Assembly (NCBI GenBank): GCA_000697335.1
Contig: JNEM01015249.1
Location: 1 to 12,842 of the forward strand
Length of the DNA: 12,842 nt
DNA from: Conidiobolus incongruus B7586
Lineage: Eukaryota > Entomophthoromycota > Entomophthoromycetes > Entomophthorales > Conidiobolaceae
Direction of reading: 5' to 3'
Position 1 is the first letter of the stretch; every line of letters begins with the position of its first letter. Below, in pieces: positions 1 to 8,979 of the stretch. Position numbers and translations under genes: made by a program. Below the pieces are notes generated by a model, which was given only the letters and a program-made list of their open reading frames with translations, was not told the DNA's origin and made no database searches.

Positions 1-474
1 AATAATATTAATATTAATTAAACTTTTATATAATTCTATAATACCTATTATATTTTTATAATAATATTATAATTGTGTATATTAACTAACCTATAAATAA
101 ATTTCTTATTATATTTATTTATAATTTTAATATATTCAAATTTAAGTTTAAATGTATTTTTATTGTTATTTCTAATAGTTTTAACTATAGTAGATTAATT
201 AACATTAGTAATTCTAATGATATTATAAGTTAATTTATTTTTTTTTATAAAGTTAATTAATACACAAATAAATTTTTTAAAAAAGGAATTAAATATAATA
301 ATATTAATAAAAAAATTTGATATATCTATAAAATATTATACAAAATAATAACAAAAACACAAAAAAAAATATAGTCATATATTATTAAATATATATCCTT
401 ATTTTAAAAACCTATAAATTTATAATTTATTTTAATTAAATATTAAAGGTTTATATATTTGTTAATAGTTTATT
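1..474. other. AT-rich left flank, no gene seen
   Basis: This stretch is almost entirely A and T, with frequent stops in all frames and no motif I recognise. It ends exactly at the 5-bp target-site duplication of the retroelement. It could be an older, fully decayed repeat, but I found no convincing match to the LTR, to the retroelement interior or to the mariner copies elsewhere in the window. Confidence 0.6.
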
Positions 475-479
475 AAGTT
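475..479. repeat. Target-site duplication, left copy
   Basis: The five bases AAGTT directly precede the TG that opens the left LTR. The five bases after the right LTR are AAGTC, so four of five match. A 5-bp duplication is usual for Ty3/gypsy integration. Confidence 0.75.
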
Positions 480-876
480 TGTAAGTGTAGTGGTAGTTAA
501 ACTAATATAGTATAGAGGAAGACTTAATATAAAAGTAGTGTGTGTAGAACATAGTAATATAATGTGGCTATAGTGTGTAAGTGTAAACAAAGTTTAATTA
601 AGCTTCAAACTAGGATGAGTCACTGATATATTAGGATTTATATTAGGTAGTGTTAATATCCAACAATATCAATAGAATATAGTTTTAATTTTAGAAATAG
701 TGTAAAAATAAAAAATAGTAAGAATTGAGAAGAAAAAAAAAACCTAGTTTATTAAATAATTTAATGCTATTTATATAATTAATTTAACTATATAAGTATA
801 AATTAATGATATAATTTATAGTTAATTAGATTATATAAAAGTATATATAAGAATTTAAAGAACTAGTTTCTTAACA
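480..876 (-). repeat. 3' LTR of the chromovirus (left copy)
   Basis: This 397-bp copy begins TGTAAGTG and ends TTAACA, and aligns over its whole length to 5792-6191 at about 92% identity by eye. It is the 3' LTR because the polypurine tract abuts its inner edge and the coding domains read towards it on the minus strand. Confidence 0.92.
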
Positions 877-883
877 CTCCCCT
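877..883 (-). other. Polypurine tract
   Basis: On the minus strand the bases next to the LTR read AGGGGAG, directly followed by the TG of the LTR. It is the only G-run of this kind near the element and stands at the expected place for second-strand priming, which confirms the minus orientation. Confidence 0.8.
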
Positions 884-919
884 AGTAAGTTTCTTAAAAG
901 TAACACACTCCCTAATTTT

Positions 920-2300
920 TTACAAATAGGTATAATAAGCTAAGGTATTCTTAATATTTTCTATAGGTTCTTATGTAGCTTCTTTAATAAGATAACCTAT
1001 CCATTTTACATAAAAATAAAGCTTATTCCTAACAAATTTAGATTTAATTATATAATCAACATAGTATTCTTCTTCTTTATTTTAATTAATAATTAGATCT
1101 AGTTTTAAGGTTTTTAATTAATTAAGAAAAGTGTTAAAATCTTCAAAGTATGGTTTGATTTTAGATATATAAAAGGTAGGGTTGATCTTTAAAGTTAGAG
1201 GTAATTCTAAGGTAATATTTTCAAAATTTAAATCAATAAATTAGATTTTATAGGGGTTATAATATAATAGTAAGTATTTGGGATTTAAGCCAAATTTAAA
1301 TAGGGTAGGTTTAAGGGTAAATTGTTCTAAGTATATAAACATACTAATTTTATATTTAAGAGGGTTTCTAGATAACTTTAAGTATTGTTGTTCTATAATC
1401 CTTTAATTTTCTTCTAAATTAAATTTAACAAGAAAATTAATATGTTTGATATTAGATTAAAATTTAACAATGTCCAAAGGTAAGTTGATTTGAAGTTTTA
1501 GAGTAATTATTAAATTAGGGTGTTTGTTATAATTAATGAAATAAAAGCTAAAACCTGTTGATTTATTAATAGAGGTGTTAAATGAATATTAGAGTTAATA
1601 GATATAAACATCCTAATTTAACTAATTAGTGTTAATATAGGCTCTAATTATTTGCTTTAAGGTTTTAATAGTTTTTTCAGCAAGTTTATTAGTTTGGTGA
1701 TAATTAGTAGTAGACATAGCTAGGTTAATCTTAAAAGAAAAGGATAGTAACTTCTAGAATTAAAAGTTAAATTGTATATCTCTATTAGATATAATAGTTT
1801 GTAGAATTCCATAGTAGGTAAAGATATTAGAGAATAACAATTGTGCAACATCTTTAACTGTAGAAGTTTTGAAACAAAGAATAAAATAAACATATTTAGA
1901 AAATGAATCAATTACAATTAATAAGTTATTATAACTATTTGTTGATTTAAAGATTTCTATGAAATTAAGCTGGATTTGTTATTAAATTTTATTAGGGACT
2001 TATAGGGGAATAAGTTTATTATATTTTAGTTGAGTATTATATTTAATTCTTTAGCATATATCACAGGTATTAGTGTATTTCTAAATTAATTTAACTAGGG
2101 ATAGTTAGTAATACTTTATTTTAATTCTCTAAGCAGTTTTTAACTAGTTTTAATATCCTCCTATAGGTAAATTATAGCATTCATCAAATATTGTTTGTTA
2201 AATCTTGGGAATGTTAGGAATATATAAACAATTATTATAATATAGTAAGTTATTGATAATTTTAAATCTTTTAACATATTTTAGTTAGTTTTCTAATAGT
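920..2300 (-). pseudogene. Integrase and chromodomain part of the pol relic
   Basis: Reading the minus strand from 2300 down, a Cys-x-x-Cys element of the integrase zinc-binding domain lies near 2045-2085 (residues TCDIC are readable). The catalytic core follows around 1680-1920. A 63-codon fragment at 1720-1911 matches the integrase stretch that in relatives runs from the first catalytic Asp region (the IDRFSKYV-like block) to the SDRD-like block. A GPY/F-like C-terminal segment lies near 1180-1290. A chromodomain lies at about 920-1080 and shows the conserved order Tyr-Val-aromatic, then KWIGY, then a Glu-Ala-Thr block. Chromodomains on integrases are known to bias insertion towards heterochromatin marked by histone H3K9 methylation. 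The part is broken and is treated as a fossil. Confidence 0.88.
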
Positions 2301-2399
2301 TTAAAGAGTTTTTCTTTAACTAAAATAAAGAAATTATTATTTAACAATGTTTCTTAAAGTAGTTTAATAAATTCTTTATTTCCTTCATTAATAATTATT

Positions 2400-3750
2400 A
2401 AGTTAATATTTGCTGGATTTTTACAATTAGAATAAAAAGGTAAGTATGTAAGATTTTTTAACAAAGTATCTACAATATAGTTTTATTAACCTAAGAGATA
2501 TTAAATAAAGAAAAGGTAAGTTTAGATAGTTTTAATCTATCTAACTTATTTTCTTAATAAATACTTTTGAGTATTTAAGTAGATAAGTGATTTATAATCT
2601 ATAAGTATTAAGAAAAAATTGTAGGATAAGAAATGTAAGTGATTTTTAATTATTTCTACTAAAGCAAAGAGTTTTTATTTATAGACTAGGTATTTCAATT
2701 CAGCTGGTTTTATTTTTCTTAACCAGAATGTTATTAGTTTTAAAGTAACATTTATAAGGTTAAATTTAACCTATTCTCTTTTATTTATTATTTTATCTTA
2801 TAGTTATAAGGTAAAATATAAATTAAATTCAAACTAAGTTAATTATCTACTAATTGTAAAAAAACTAAAGTTAGTAAAAATAATAGTAGGTAGTTTTAGA
2901 TTAAAGATAGATAAAGCAAAAGTATTAATAATATAGAAAATCAAAGTATTTATACAAAAAGTGTATAGTGGGGTTTATTTAAAAAGAGAGTTTTTCTTTA
3001 AGAGATTAGTAAAAGGAGTAGTAAATTCAACAAAAGAATCAATGAAATTTTTAAAGTAATTTAATAATCTAAATATAAACATAAGTTAATCTTTGTTTAT
3101 AAGTATAGTAAAAACTTTAACACTATTGAGTTTAGTTGGATTAATATTAATTCTTTAAAAAGAAACAATATAACTATAGAAAAAAACAGAAGAAGCACTA
3201 AAGATACATTTTAATAATTTTAAAGGTAATTTATATTCTTGAATAATTTATAAAATTTAATTAACATGTTAAATATATTCTTCTTTTGTTTTTAAATAAA
3301 TTAGGATATTATTAAAGTAGGTAATAATAAAGTTATTAAAAACAGGGTTGAAAAGGGAATTAATAAATTAAGTAAAAGTTACAAAAGCATTATATAATCT
3401 AGAGTTTATAATAGTAAATTTATAGTAGCTTAAAAGAGTATTGAAAATAGTTAAAAGGATGGAATTTTCTTCAACTTTAATGTTGTAATACTTATTCTTA
3501 ACATCTAGTTTAGTAAATATAAATGATCTAAGTAGTTTATCCCTAATATCATATAAGTTTATTAATAAGGTTTTATCCTTAATAATTTTAGAGTTTAAAA
3601 TATAGTTATCAATATATAGTCTCTAACCACCATTAGCTTTTTATATAAAGAGGATTAAAAATTTTTATGATGAAGAAGAAAGTCTAATGTACCTATTTTC
3701 AAGTAGTTTTTGGATTTCTTCTTTTAAGGTTTAGTATTATTCAAGAGATA
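2400..3750 (-). pseudogene. Reverse transcriptase and RNase H part of the pol relic
   Basis: On the minus strand the reverse transcriptase is recognisable from about 3700 down to 3280. There is an N-terminal block of the KANGGWR type, a central FTKLD block holding the first catalytic Asp, then a YYNIKVEE block, and finally the decayed counterpart of the YxDD active-site box near 3300-3325. RNase H should follow between roughly 2450 and 3000, but I place it by order and spacing rather than by clear motifs. The region carries many breaks. Confidence 0.85.
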
Positions 3751-4349
3751 AATGGTAAGTAGGTTTTAAATATAGTTGTATACCAGGGATTAATTTAATT
3801 TTGTGTTTAATATTATATTTAGGTGGTAATTTATTCACAAGTTAAAAAACATTAGCAAATTAACTTATTATATTATATAAAAAGTGGTTATTAGATATAA
3901 CCTTATTAAAATCAACAGATAAAGTGCTAATAAATAAATAATAAACAGATATATATCTTTATAAATTATTTAGGTTTTTGATTAGCTTTTTATATTGATT
4001 TTTACTTATAATAATAAAATTATTTGCTATAATTGTAGAGTTAGTGTTAGGTAAAACATTTAATAATTTTATAGTAAGGTAATGTAGATTTTTTAAGATT
4101 AATTCTACTAATTTCTTTTAGAATGTAAAAAAAAATAGATTTGTAACTTTTTAGGGTAATATTAATAGATATAAGATTATGATATTTAAACTAATTTTAA
4201 CCTAGTATAAAATTATAACTAATGTTACCAACTAAGAATTTAATATATTAGGAGTAGTTAAGAAATAGTAATAAGTATCTAGATATAGTATTAAATGCTT
4301 GTTCTATTAAGTTGTTAGTATATTTAATTATCAAGTTACTTTTTTAGGT

Positions 4350-4480
4350 AGGTAAAAATAGTTTTGTAACAATAAAAGAAGAGATAATACAACTAAAATA
4401 ACTAGAGTTAATTAAAACACTAATAAGTATATCTATAAAAAAACTAGTTAATATAAACAATAAAGTGATAGTTAAAGGTA
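4350..4480 (-). pseudogene. Aspartic protease part of the relic
   Basis: On the minus strand a short segment around 4380-4450 has hydrophobic residues, then the decayed counterpart of an Asp-Ser-Gly active-site triad, then a serine-rich FISSSF-like block. This is the usual look of a Ty3/gypsy protease. It lies between the gag zinc knuckle and the reverse transcriptase, as expected. It is a weak match alone and is supported mainly by position. Confidence 0.55.
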
Positions 4481-4599
4481 AAGAATTATAAAGTAAATTA
4501 GTTACTAGAATATTTTTAGTTTTTAATGGTTTAATCAGTTAGATTTCTCTAATATATATAGTTTAATTTATAAAATTATTAGTTTGTTAAAATTTTTGT

Positions 4600-5690
4600 G
4601 GATCAAATTAGAATTTGCTAACTAATTGTAAAAGGGGTGATTTTAAGGTTATATTAATATTATTCAAGTTTGATTTATAGTTAGTAAATTAAAATTGTTG
4701 AGAATTAGATTAGTGTTGTTTCTTAAAAAGATATTTGTTAGCTCTATAGTTAACTTAAGTTTTTCAGCAATAATAGCAACTTTTATTTGTTCTTAAGTAA
4801 GCTTTAACTTCTTTACTAAAGGTTTTCTTATAAAGCTTTAAAGCAAAAACATCTATCATTTGAAACTTAAGTAGGTTAAAGTAAAGTTTAAAAGATTAAT
4901 TTTTAGGGTGGGAAGATTTAGTTATAGTGTAAAAAATATTATCAATTATAATTGCTACATCACAAATGTTGGAAAAAGATATATTATTAAAGTGTTCCCT
5001 ACTAACTAATTAAAGCTTCACTTGAAGGTTAATACATTATAATAGTTTGTAGATTTATTCTTCTTCAGTGATATTTAATATGTTTAAACATATCTTATTA
5101 AATTTCTCAATTAATTATCTTGTAGAAGTTTTTTATTTAAGTTAAGAAAGCTTTTCTCTTGTTAATTAAACTTGATTTTTTAGGTAATACCTTTCTTTAA
5201 AAGTTTTTTCTAATTGTTTAAAAGTTTATATTTTTATAATAAGCTATTCTCCTAAAGATTCTTAAGGATTAAGCTTGTAATAAGTTAATTACCAAGTATA
5301 AATAAATTTTTCCAAAAAAAAGTAGCTAATTTAAGGATATTCTTTAGATCTTTATTAAAAATTAAATCAAGGTAATTCTTTATATTTTTAAAGTAGTTTT
5401 CAAGCTTGTGAAGGTTTTTTAAGCTATTATAAATAATTAATTTGTTTTTAAAAACACTAAAGAAGTAGTTTAATACATTAACTATAATAAAGTAGCTGGT
5501 TTGTTAAATTTAAACTCTTTAAGACATGTTTTTTTCAATCAAAAGTTGTCTAATATAAGTTTCTTAAAGGGTAGTAAACTTTTAAAAACTAAAATCTTAG
5601 ATTTATATAGTAATTAAGTTGTTATCATCATTAAAATAATATAAGGGTATTTTTTTTGGTGGTATTATAGTATATAGTGTTAAATTTGAA
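4600..5690 (-). pseudogene. Gag part of the relic with CCHC zinc knuckle
   Basis: The stretch between the primer-binding site and the protease is the expected place and size for gag. Near 4725-4790 on the minus strand a CYYC block followed by Lys-Thr is recognisable as the start of a retroviral-type zinc knuckle, which binds element RNA in the nucleocapsid. The capsid portion upstream is not recognisable by eye. The part is broken in several places. Confidence 0.7.
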
Positions 5691-5773
5691 TGAAATAAAT
5701 TATAAATAAAATTTAAAATAGTAATAATTAAGTTTGATACAAATAATTATTAATTTCTAGTAGGTTTTTAATA

Positions 5774-5791
5774 GTTTTATTGCTATTACCA
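5774..5791 (-). promoter_or_regulatory. Primer-binding site
   Basis: Read on the minus strand, the base after the right LTR begins TGGTAATAGCA. TGG is the complement of the CCA tail of tRNAs and is the standard start of a primer-binding site, here with no spacer. I cannot assign the tRNA, partly because mutation may have changed several positions. Confidence 0.65.
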
Positions 5792-6191
5792 TATAAGTAT
5801 AGTGGTAGTTAAACTAATATAGTATAGAGGAAAACTTAATATAAAAGTAGTGTGGTGTAGAATATAATAATATAATGTAGCTGTAGTATACAAGTATAAA
5901 CAAAGTTTAATTAAGCTTTAAACTAGGATGAGTCACTAATATATTAAGATTTATATTAGGTAGTGTTAATATCCTACAATATTAATAGAATATAGTTTCA
6001 ATTTTAGAAATAGTGTAAAAGTAAAAAATAATAAGAATTAAGAGGAAAAAAGAAGAACCTAGTTTATTAAATAATTCAATGCTATTTATACAATTAATTT
6101 AATTATATAAGTATAAATTAATGATATAATTTATAGTTAATTGGATTATATGAAAGTGTATATAAGAATTTAAAGAACTAGTCTCTTAACA
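5792..6191 (-). repeat. 5' LTR of the chromovirus (right copy)
   Basis: This 400-bp copy of the LTR lies next to the primer-binding site, so it is the promoter-bearing 5' LTR on the minus strand. A TATA-like TATAAATAGC reads on the minus strand at 6081-6090 and is also largely kept in the other LTR. The inner edge has TA where the other LTR has TG, and the outer edge ends in CA. Confidence 0.92.
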
Positions 6192-6196
6192 AAGTC
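6192..6196. repeat. Target-site duplication, right copy
   Basis: AAGTC directly follows the LTR end and matches AAGTT at 475-479 at four of five positions. Confidence 0.75.
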
Positions 6197-7896
6197 TATC
6201 TAAATATATTTTTGTATTATCAAATAATATATTTTAATTATCAATTATAGTTTCAGGTAATTTAATATATATAATTATTTTAATTATTGATAAAAATATA
6301 TATATTTTTGATTTTATTACTTATTTTTATAGGTTAGTATATATATAAATAAAATCAAACAATAATTATAAAATAAATAAAAGTTACTAAATATAAATAA
6401 TATTAATAATTTTTCAAAAAAAAATAAAACTGAATAATATATTATTAATTATATGATTTATTTCAATTATAATTAGTTATACTTTCCATAAATTAAAATA
6501 TATTAAACTTAATATATTTTAATTAGTATAATGAAAAATTTGACTAATATATATATATATATTAAATTATATTTTGATTTAAAATTAATACATCATTATA
6601 ATTAATCATTTAAAAAAATATAAAATATTATAATATTTTATATTAAATTTTTAGTTATTTGAAAATAAGTTTATTATTAATTTACTGATCAAATGTAATT
6701 TTATTTAAAAAATTTAAAATATTCAAAATTAAAACTTTAATTAGTATTGAATCTTATATATTTGATATAATAAAAAATATTCTACAAATCAAATTTTTTT
6801 GAATAAACTATTTATAATTTGATTATAATAATATTATGAAATTATTTCAAAATACTAAATCATAGTTATATATAAAATTAACAATATAACTTTTAATCTA
6901 CCAAAATATTGACATTACTTTTATTATGATAATACGGATATATAATTATTTTATATATTAATTTTATATTAAATCAAAATATTGTAATTTACAAAATATT
7001 AATAATAGAGATATTTTCAAGAGTTATCAATCTAAAAATTAAGTATATATCTAAAACTAAAAAATCAATCAAAATAGTTTAAGAATATTATTATTATATT
7101 AAAAGAAGTATGATAATATTAAAATATAGGACCAATAAACTTAGCATATATTATTATCAGATTCTAAAATATTGTACTTGAGCTTGCTTCTATGTTGGTT
7201 AGCATATAATGAATTTTAATAAATTGAGTATTAATATTGAAACAATAATTTATTAAATATATTTCGTGATACAAAATTAATATATTATGCTGTGTGTATA
7301 TTGGATTGATTTTAGCACTTGAAAATAGTTAATTTCGCTTTATATTAAAATCATCTAACATTTTAAAATATTTAAGTGATATTATGAGTTGATTAACAAA
7401 TAAGATACTATTATTAATTGATCAAATTAATAATTATGCTGAAATAAAACAGTAAAAAGTTTAACCTGGTATTATAAAAATCATGATGATGATATTCAAT
7501 CTAATAACAATCATTGGAACAGGTTATATTATCATAGATATAAAATTATTTTAGAAAATTAATTTTATTATCACGGGAAAGTAGATTTTAATTCAAATAA
7601 TTTGATTTTATATTTTGTCGAAAACTATTAAATTTTAATCACAGTAATTGGCAATATTTTTTAATACTCAATGATTTGAAATATAATTAGCGAGAATTAT
7701 CAAAAATTAAATTGAACATATAAATCAATAATAAAATAATTAATTAACACTAAGCCATATTAGGTTAGCTTTTCAAATTATACATATATTTGACTTTTTA
7801 TATCACTTTTGATCAAAAATGATAATTAATGAGTTTTGATCTATTAGAAATAAAAATACATTTCAACATTATTAATATTAATTAGCTTAGGTTTAA
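6197..7896. other. AT-rich spacer without a recognisable gene
   Basis: About 1.7 kb of A/T-dominated DNA with stops in every frame and no open frame above about 60 codons. Unlike the retroelement, CpA and TpG are common here, so the stretch does not look RIP-mutated and is probably single copy. It contains short (TA)n runs, for example near 6548-6562, and scattered CCAAT/ATTGG pentamers, but no tRNA, rRNA or transposon signature that I can see. Confidence 0.6.
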
Positions 7897-7980
7897 GATT
7901 GGGGAAATTTGAAATTTGAGGATAATCCATTGGATAATTCTTTCTAATAAACAAAAGCGATTTGTTCAATTTCTCCAATC
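7897..7980. repeat. Interrupted inverted repeat upstream of the gene
   Basis: The arm GATTGGGGAAATTT at 7897-7910 matches the reverse complement of CAATTTCTCCAATC at 7967-7980 at 12 of 14 positions, with a 56-bp spacer. Each arm carries an ATTGG/CCAAT box. It lies about 200-290 bp upstream of the start codon, so it may be a paired regulatory site rather than a folded structure. Confidence 0.55.
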
Positions 7981-8039
7981 ATAATGAATAGCCAATTGAA
8001 ATTAAAATGAACCATATGGGACGTAGGATGGAGAAGTTA

Positions 8040-8067
8040 GGTGTAAAATTAGCTTTCTATTTACACC
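8040..8067 (+). promoter_or_regulatory. Stem-loop in the upstream region
   Basis: GGTGTAAA at 8040-8047 pairs perfectly with TTTACACC at 8060-8067 across a 12-base loop. The stem contains four G-C pairs in DNA that is otherwise nearly all A/T. It lies just upstream of the TATA-like box, so it could be a protein-binding dyad; whether it is transcribed is unknown. Confidence 0.45.
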
Positions 8068-8097
8068 ATTCAACAATTAATTAACATCTTCAAAAGG

Positions 8098-8103
8098 TAT
8101 AAA
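8098..8103 (+). promoter_or_regulatory. TATA-like box
   Basis: TATAAA, flanked by GG on the left, lies 81 bp before the start codon of the 133-codon gene. In such AT-rich DNA the motif alone is weak evidence, but the distance is suitable for a short leader. Confidence 0.35.
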
Positions 8104-8137
8104 TTCCAATTGAATCATTTCAATTTGTCTTATTTCT

Positions 8138-8146
8138 ATGGTTTAA
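8138..8146 (+). promoter_or_regulatory. Two-codon upstream ORF in the leader
   Basis: ATG GTT TAA occurs 37 bases before the main start codon and in another frame. If it lies within the transcript, a minimal upstream ORF like this could lower translation of the main frame. No transcript start is known. Confidence 0.35.
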
Positions 8147-8183
8147 ATTTTTAATAACAATTTATAATATAAATTTAATAAAA

Positions 8184-8585
8184 ATGGATATAAGTGTATA
8201 TAAAGACTCAATATTAATTAAAGATTTGTCCCAATTACAGCTTATTCAACCTAGTCTATCTAGTTTAAAATCTAGGATATGCGGGTTTAGTCAACCTCTA
8301 CACTGGATCGAGTTGAATAATATAGATTGTATCTTGATTATATTTAATAATCAATGGCCTCCTCAGCAGCTCTTCTACCATCTAAATCAGTCTTACTTTG
8401 GAGGGCATCGATTGCACTGTAAGTTAATCAATTCAGACTGGATATTCAACAAACTGAGGGAAGGAACTTGGAACGAGAATATATTATTTGACAAAACCTG
8501 TTATTTAGAGAGTACAAATAATAACACTTGGGAAAATCAAATGGACTGTATTGAGCACCAACTTTTAAATATGTCTCTCAACTGA
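8184..8585 (+). CDS. Calcipressin-like (RCAN/Rcn1 family) small protein, divergent
   Basis: A 133-residue intact frame, the only convincing host gene here. With so much A and T, a stop would be expected about every ten codons, so the frame is unlikely to be chance; its GC content is visibly above its surroundings. The start is the first in-frame ATG after a stop at 8100-8102 and has A at -3 and G at +4. The layout fits an RRM-like calcipressin domain: strand ILIKDL (10-15), helix about 22-35, PLHWIEL (38-44), ILIIF (50-54), helix 59-70, then GGHRLHCKL (73-81). Calcipressins bind and modulate calcineurin. In fungal members a proline-rich FLISPPxSPPxGW-like motif follows; here residues 99-117 hold ILF...TWEN without those prolines. 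The protein is shorter than the roughly 200-280 residues usual in fungi. No signal peptide or membrane segment is seen. An unrelated RRM-like protein is the alternative. Confidence 0.6.
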   Translation: MDISVYKDSILIKDLSQLQLIQPSLSSLKSRICGFSQPLHWIELNNIDCILIIFNNQWPPQQLFYHLNQSYFGGHRLHCKLINSDWIFNKLREGTWNENILFDKTCYLESTNNNTWENQMDCIEHQLLNMSLN

Positions 8586-8603
8586 GTTAGAATTATTAAC
8601 TCA
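8583..8603 (+). other. Stem-loop that includes the stop codon
   Basis: TGAGTTA at 8583-8589, beginning with the stop codon, pairs perfectly with TAACTCA at 8597-8603 over a 7-base loop. A pyrimidine-rich run with TTTTT follows at 8604-8617. In a bacterium this would suggest a terminator; in a fungal mRNA it would be a 3' UTR structure. Confidence 0.4.
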
Positions 8604-8648
8604 ACTATTCTCTTTTTAGTTAATTAATTCCAAAATTTTACTTCACGA

Positions 8649-8654
8649 AATAAA
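8649..8654 (+). promoter_or_regulatory. Candidate polyadenylation signal
   Basis: AATAAA stands 63 bases after the stop codon of the calcipressin-like gene. The position is reasonable, but the motif is common by chance in DNA this AT-rich. Confidence 0.35.
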
Positions 8655-8770
8655 TTATTTTTCATATATATATATATTTTATATAAAAATGATATTAATA
8701 ATCACACTATATAATACACTAACAATCTTGGACTTTTTATTTATAACTTTTAATATATAATTTCTTCTCC

Positions 8771-8789
8771 ATAGATATAGTATATCTAT
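8771..8789. repeat. Perfect 8-bp hairpin, A/T-rich
   Basis: ATAGATAT at 8771-8778 and ATATCTAT at 8782-8789 form a perfect stem with a 3-base loop. It is 11 bases to the left of the longer hairpin at 8801. Such structures arise easily in A/T-rich DNA. Confidence 0.4.
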
Positions 8790-8800
8790 ATTATTCATGG

Positions 8801-8842
8801 TTAACATTGCTACACTTAAATTCAAGTGGCAAACAATGTTAA
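8801..8842. repeat. Two-tier hairpin
   Basis: The outer arms TTAACATTG (8801-8809) and CAATGTTAA (8834-8842) pair perfectly over 9 bp. Inside them CACTT (8813-8817) pairs with AAGTG (8824-8828). The inner and outer stems are separated by unpaired bases on both sides. The result is a bulged hairpin of 42 bases with several G-C pairs, which is less likely by chance than the neighbouring pure A/T stems. Confidence 0.5.
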
Positions 8843-8958
8843 TATAAGACAAATTACGCAATTTTGCACAACCCTAAATTATCCATTAATTAAATCGGTA
8901 TTACACTAAAACTTTTATTTCAACTCTTGACATATAACCACTAAAATATAACAGTCCC

Positions 8959-8979
8959 AAAAATTATTCGATAATTTTT
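8959..8979. repeat. Perfect 9-bp hairpin
   Basis: AAAAATTAT at 8959-8967 and ATAATTTTT at 8971-8979 flank a TCG loop. The stem is perfect but has no G-C pair. Confidence 0.4.

Larger units (their letters stand above)
480..6191 (-). mobile_element. Ty3/gypsy chromovirus, full-length but decayed LTR retrotransposon
   Basis: A 5.7-kb element bounded by two direct LTRs with TG...CA type ends and a near-perfect 5-bp target-site duplication. The primer-binding site touches the right LTR and a polypurine tract touches the left LTR, so the element runs on the minus strand. Reading leftwards from the right LTR, the parts are gag with a CCHC zinc knuckle, aspartic protease, reverse transcriptase with RNase H, integrase, and a C-terminal chromodomain. 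That order (RT before integrase) is Ty3/gypsy, and the chromodomain places it among the chromoviruses. The structure looks whole, but the coding part carries many breaks, on the order of dozens. The two LTRs differ at about 30 of 398 positions, nearly all transitions. If RIP caused these, LTR divergence overstates the age, so the insertion may be fairly young. Confidence 0.93.
7898..8110 (+). promoter_or_regulatory. CCAAT-box cluster in the promoter
   Basis: Five CCAAT pentamers lie in about 210 bp: on the minus strand at 7898-7902 and 7929-7933, and on the plus strand at 7975-7979, 7992-7996 and 8106-8110. In fungi CCAAT is bound by the HAP/NF-Y complex. Other single CCAAT boxes occur farther out in the spacer, so some of these may be chance. 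Confidence 0.4.

Noticed and set aside
1-474. Left flank as part of a third transposon
   Set aside because: I found no alignment to the LTR, retroelement interior or mariner copies, and no coding trace.
6548-6562. (TA)n run, and similar runs near 8666, 10252 and 11739
   Set aside because: These are short simple repeats expected at this base composition and have no sign of function.
7462-7526. C/D-box snoRNA suggested by an ATGATGA motif near 7480 and 6-bp flanking arms
   Set aside because: There is no convincing D box at the right distance, and 6-bp arms are common by chance.
8548-8619. A 72-bp intron (GT...TTTTTAG) at the end of the calcipressin-like gene
   Set aside because: The 5' splice site would be a weak GTATTG, and splicing would reach a new stop after only two codons without restoring the missing proline-rich motif.
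8679-8861. 60-codon open frame on the minus strand as a gene
   Set aside because: It spans two hairpins and A/T-only DNA, has no recognisable motif and looks like a chance frame.
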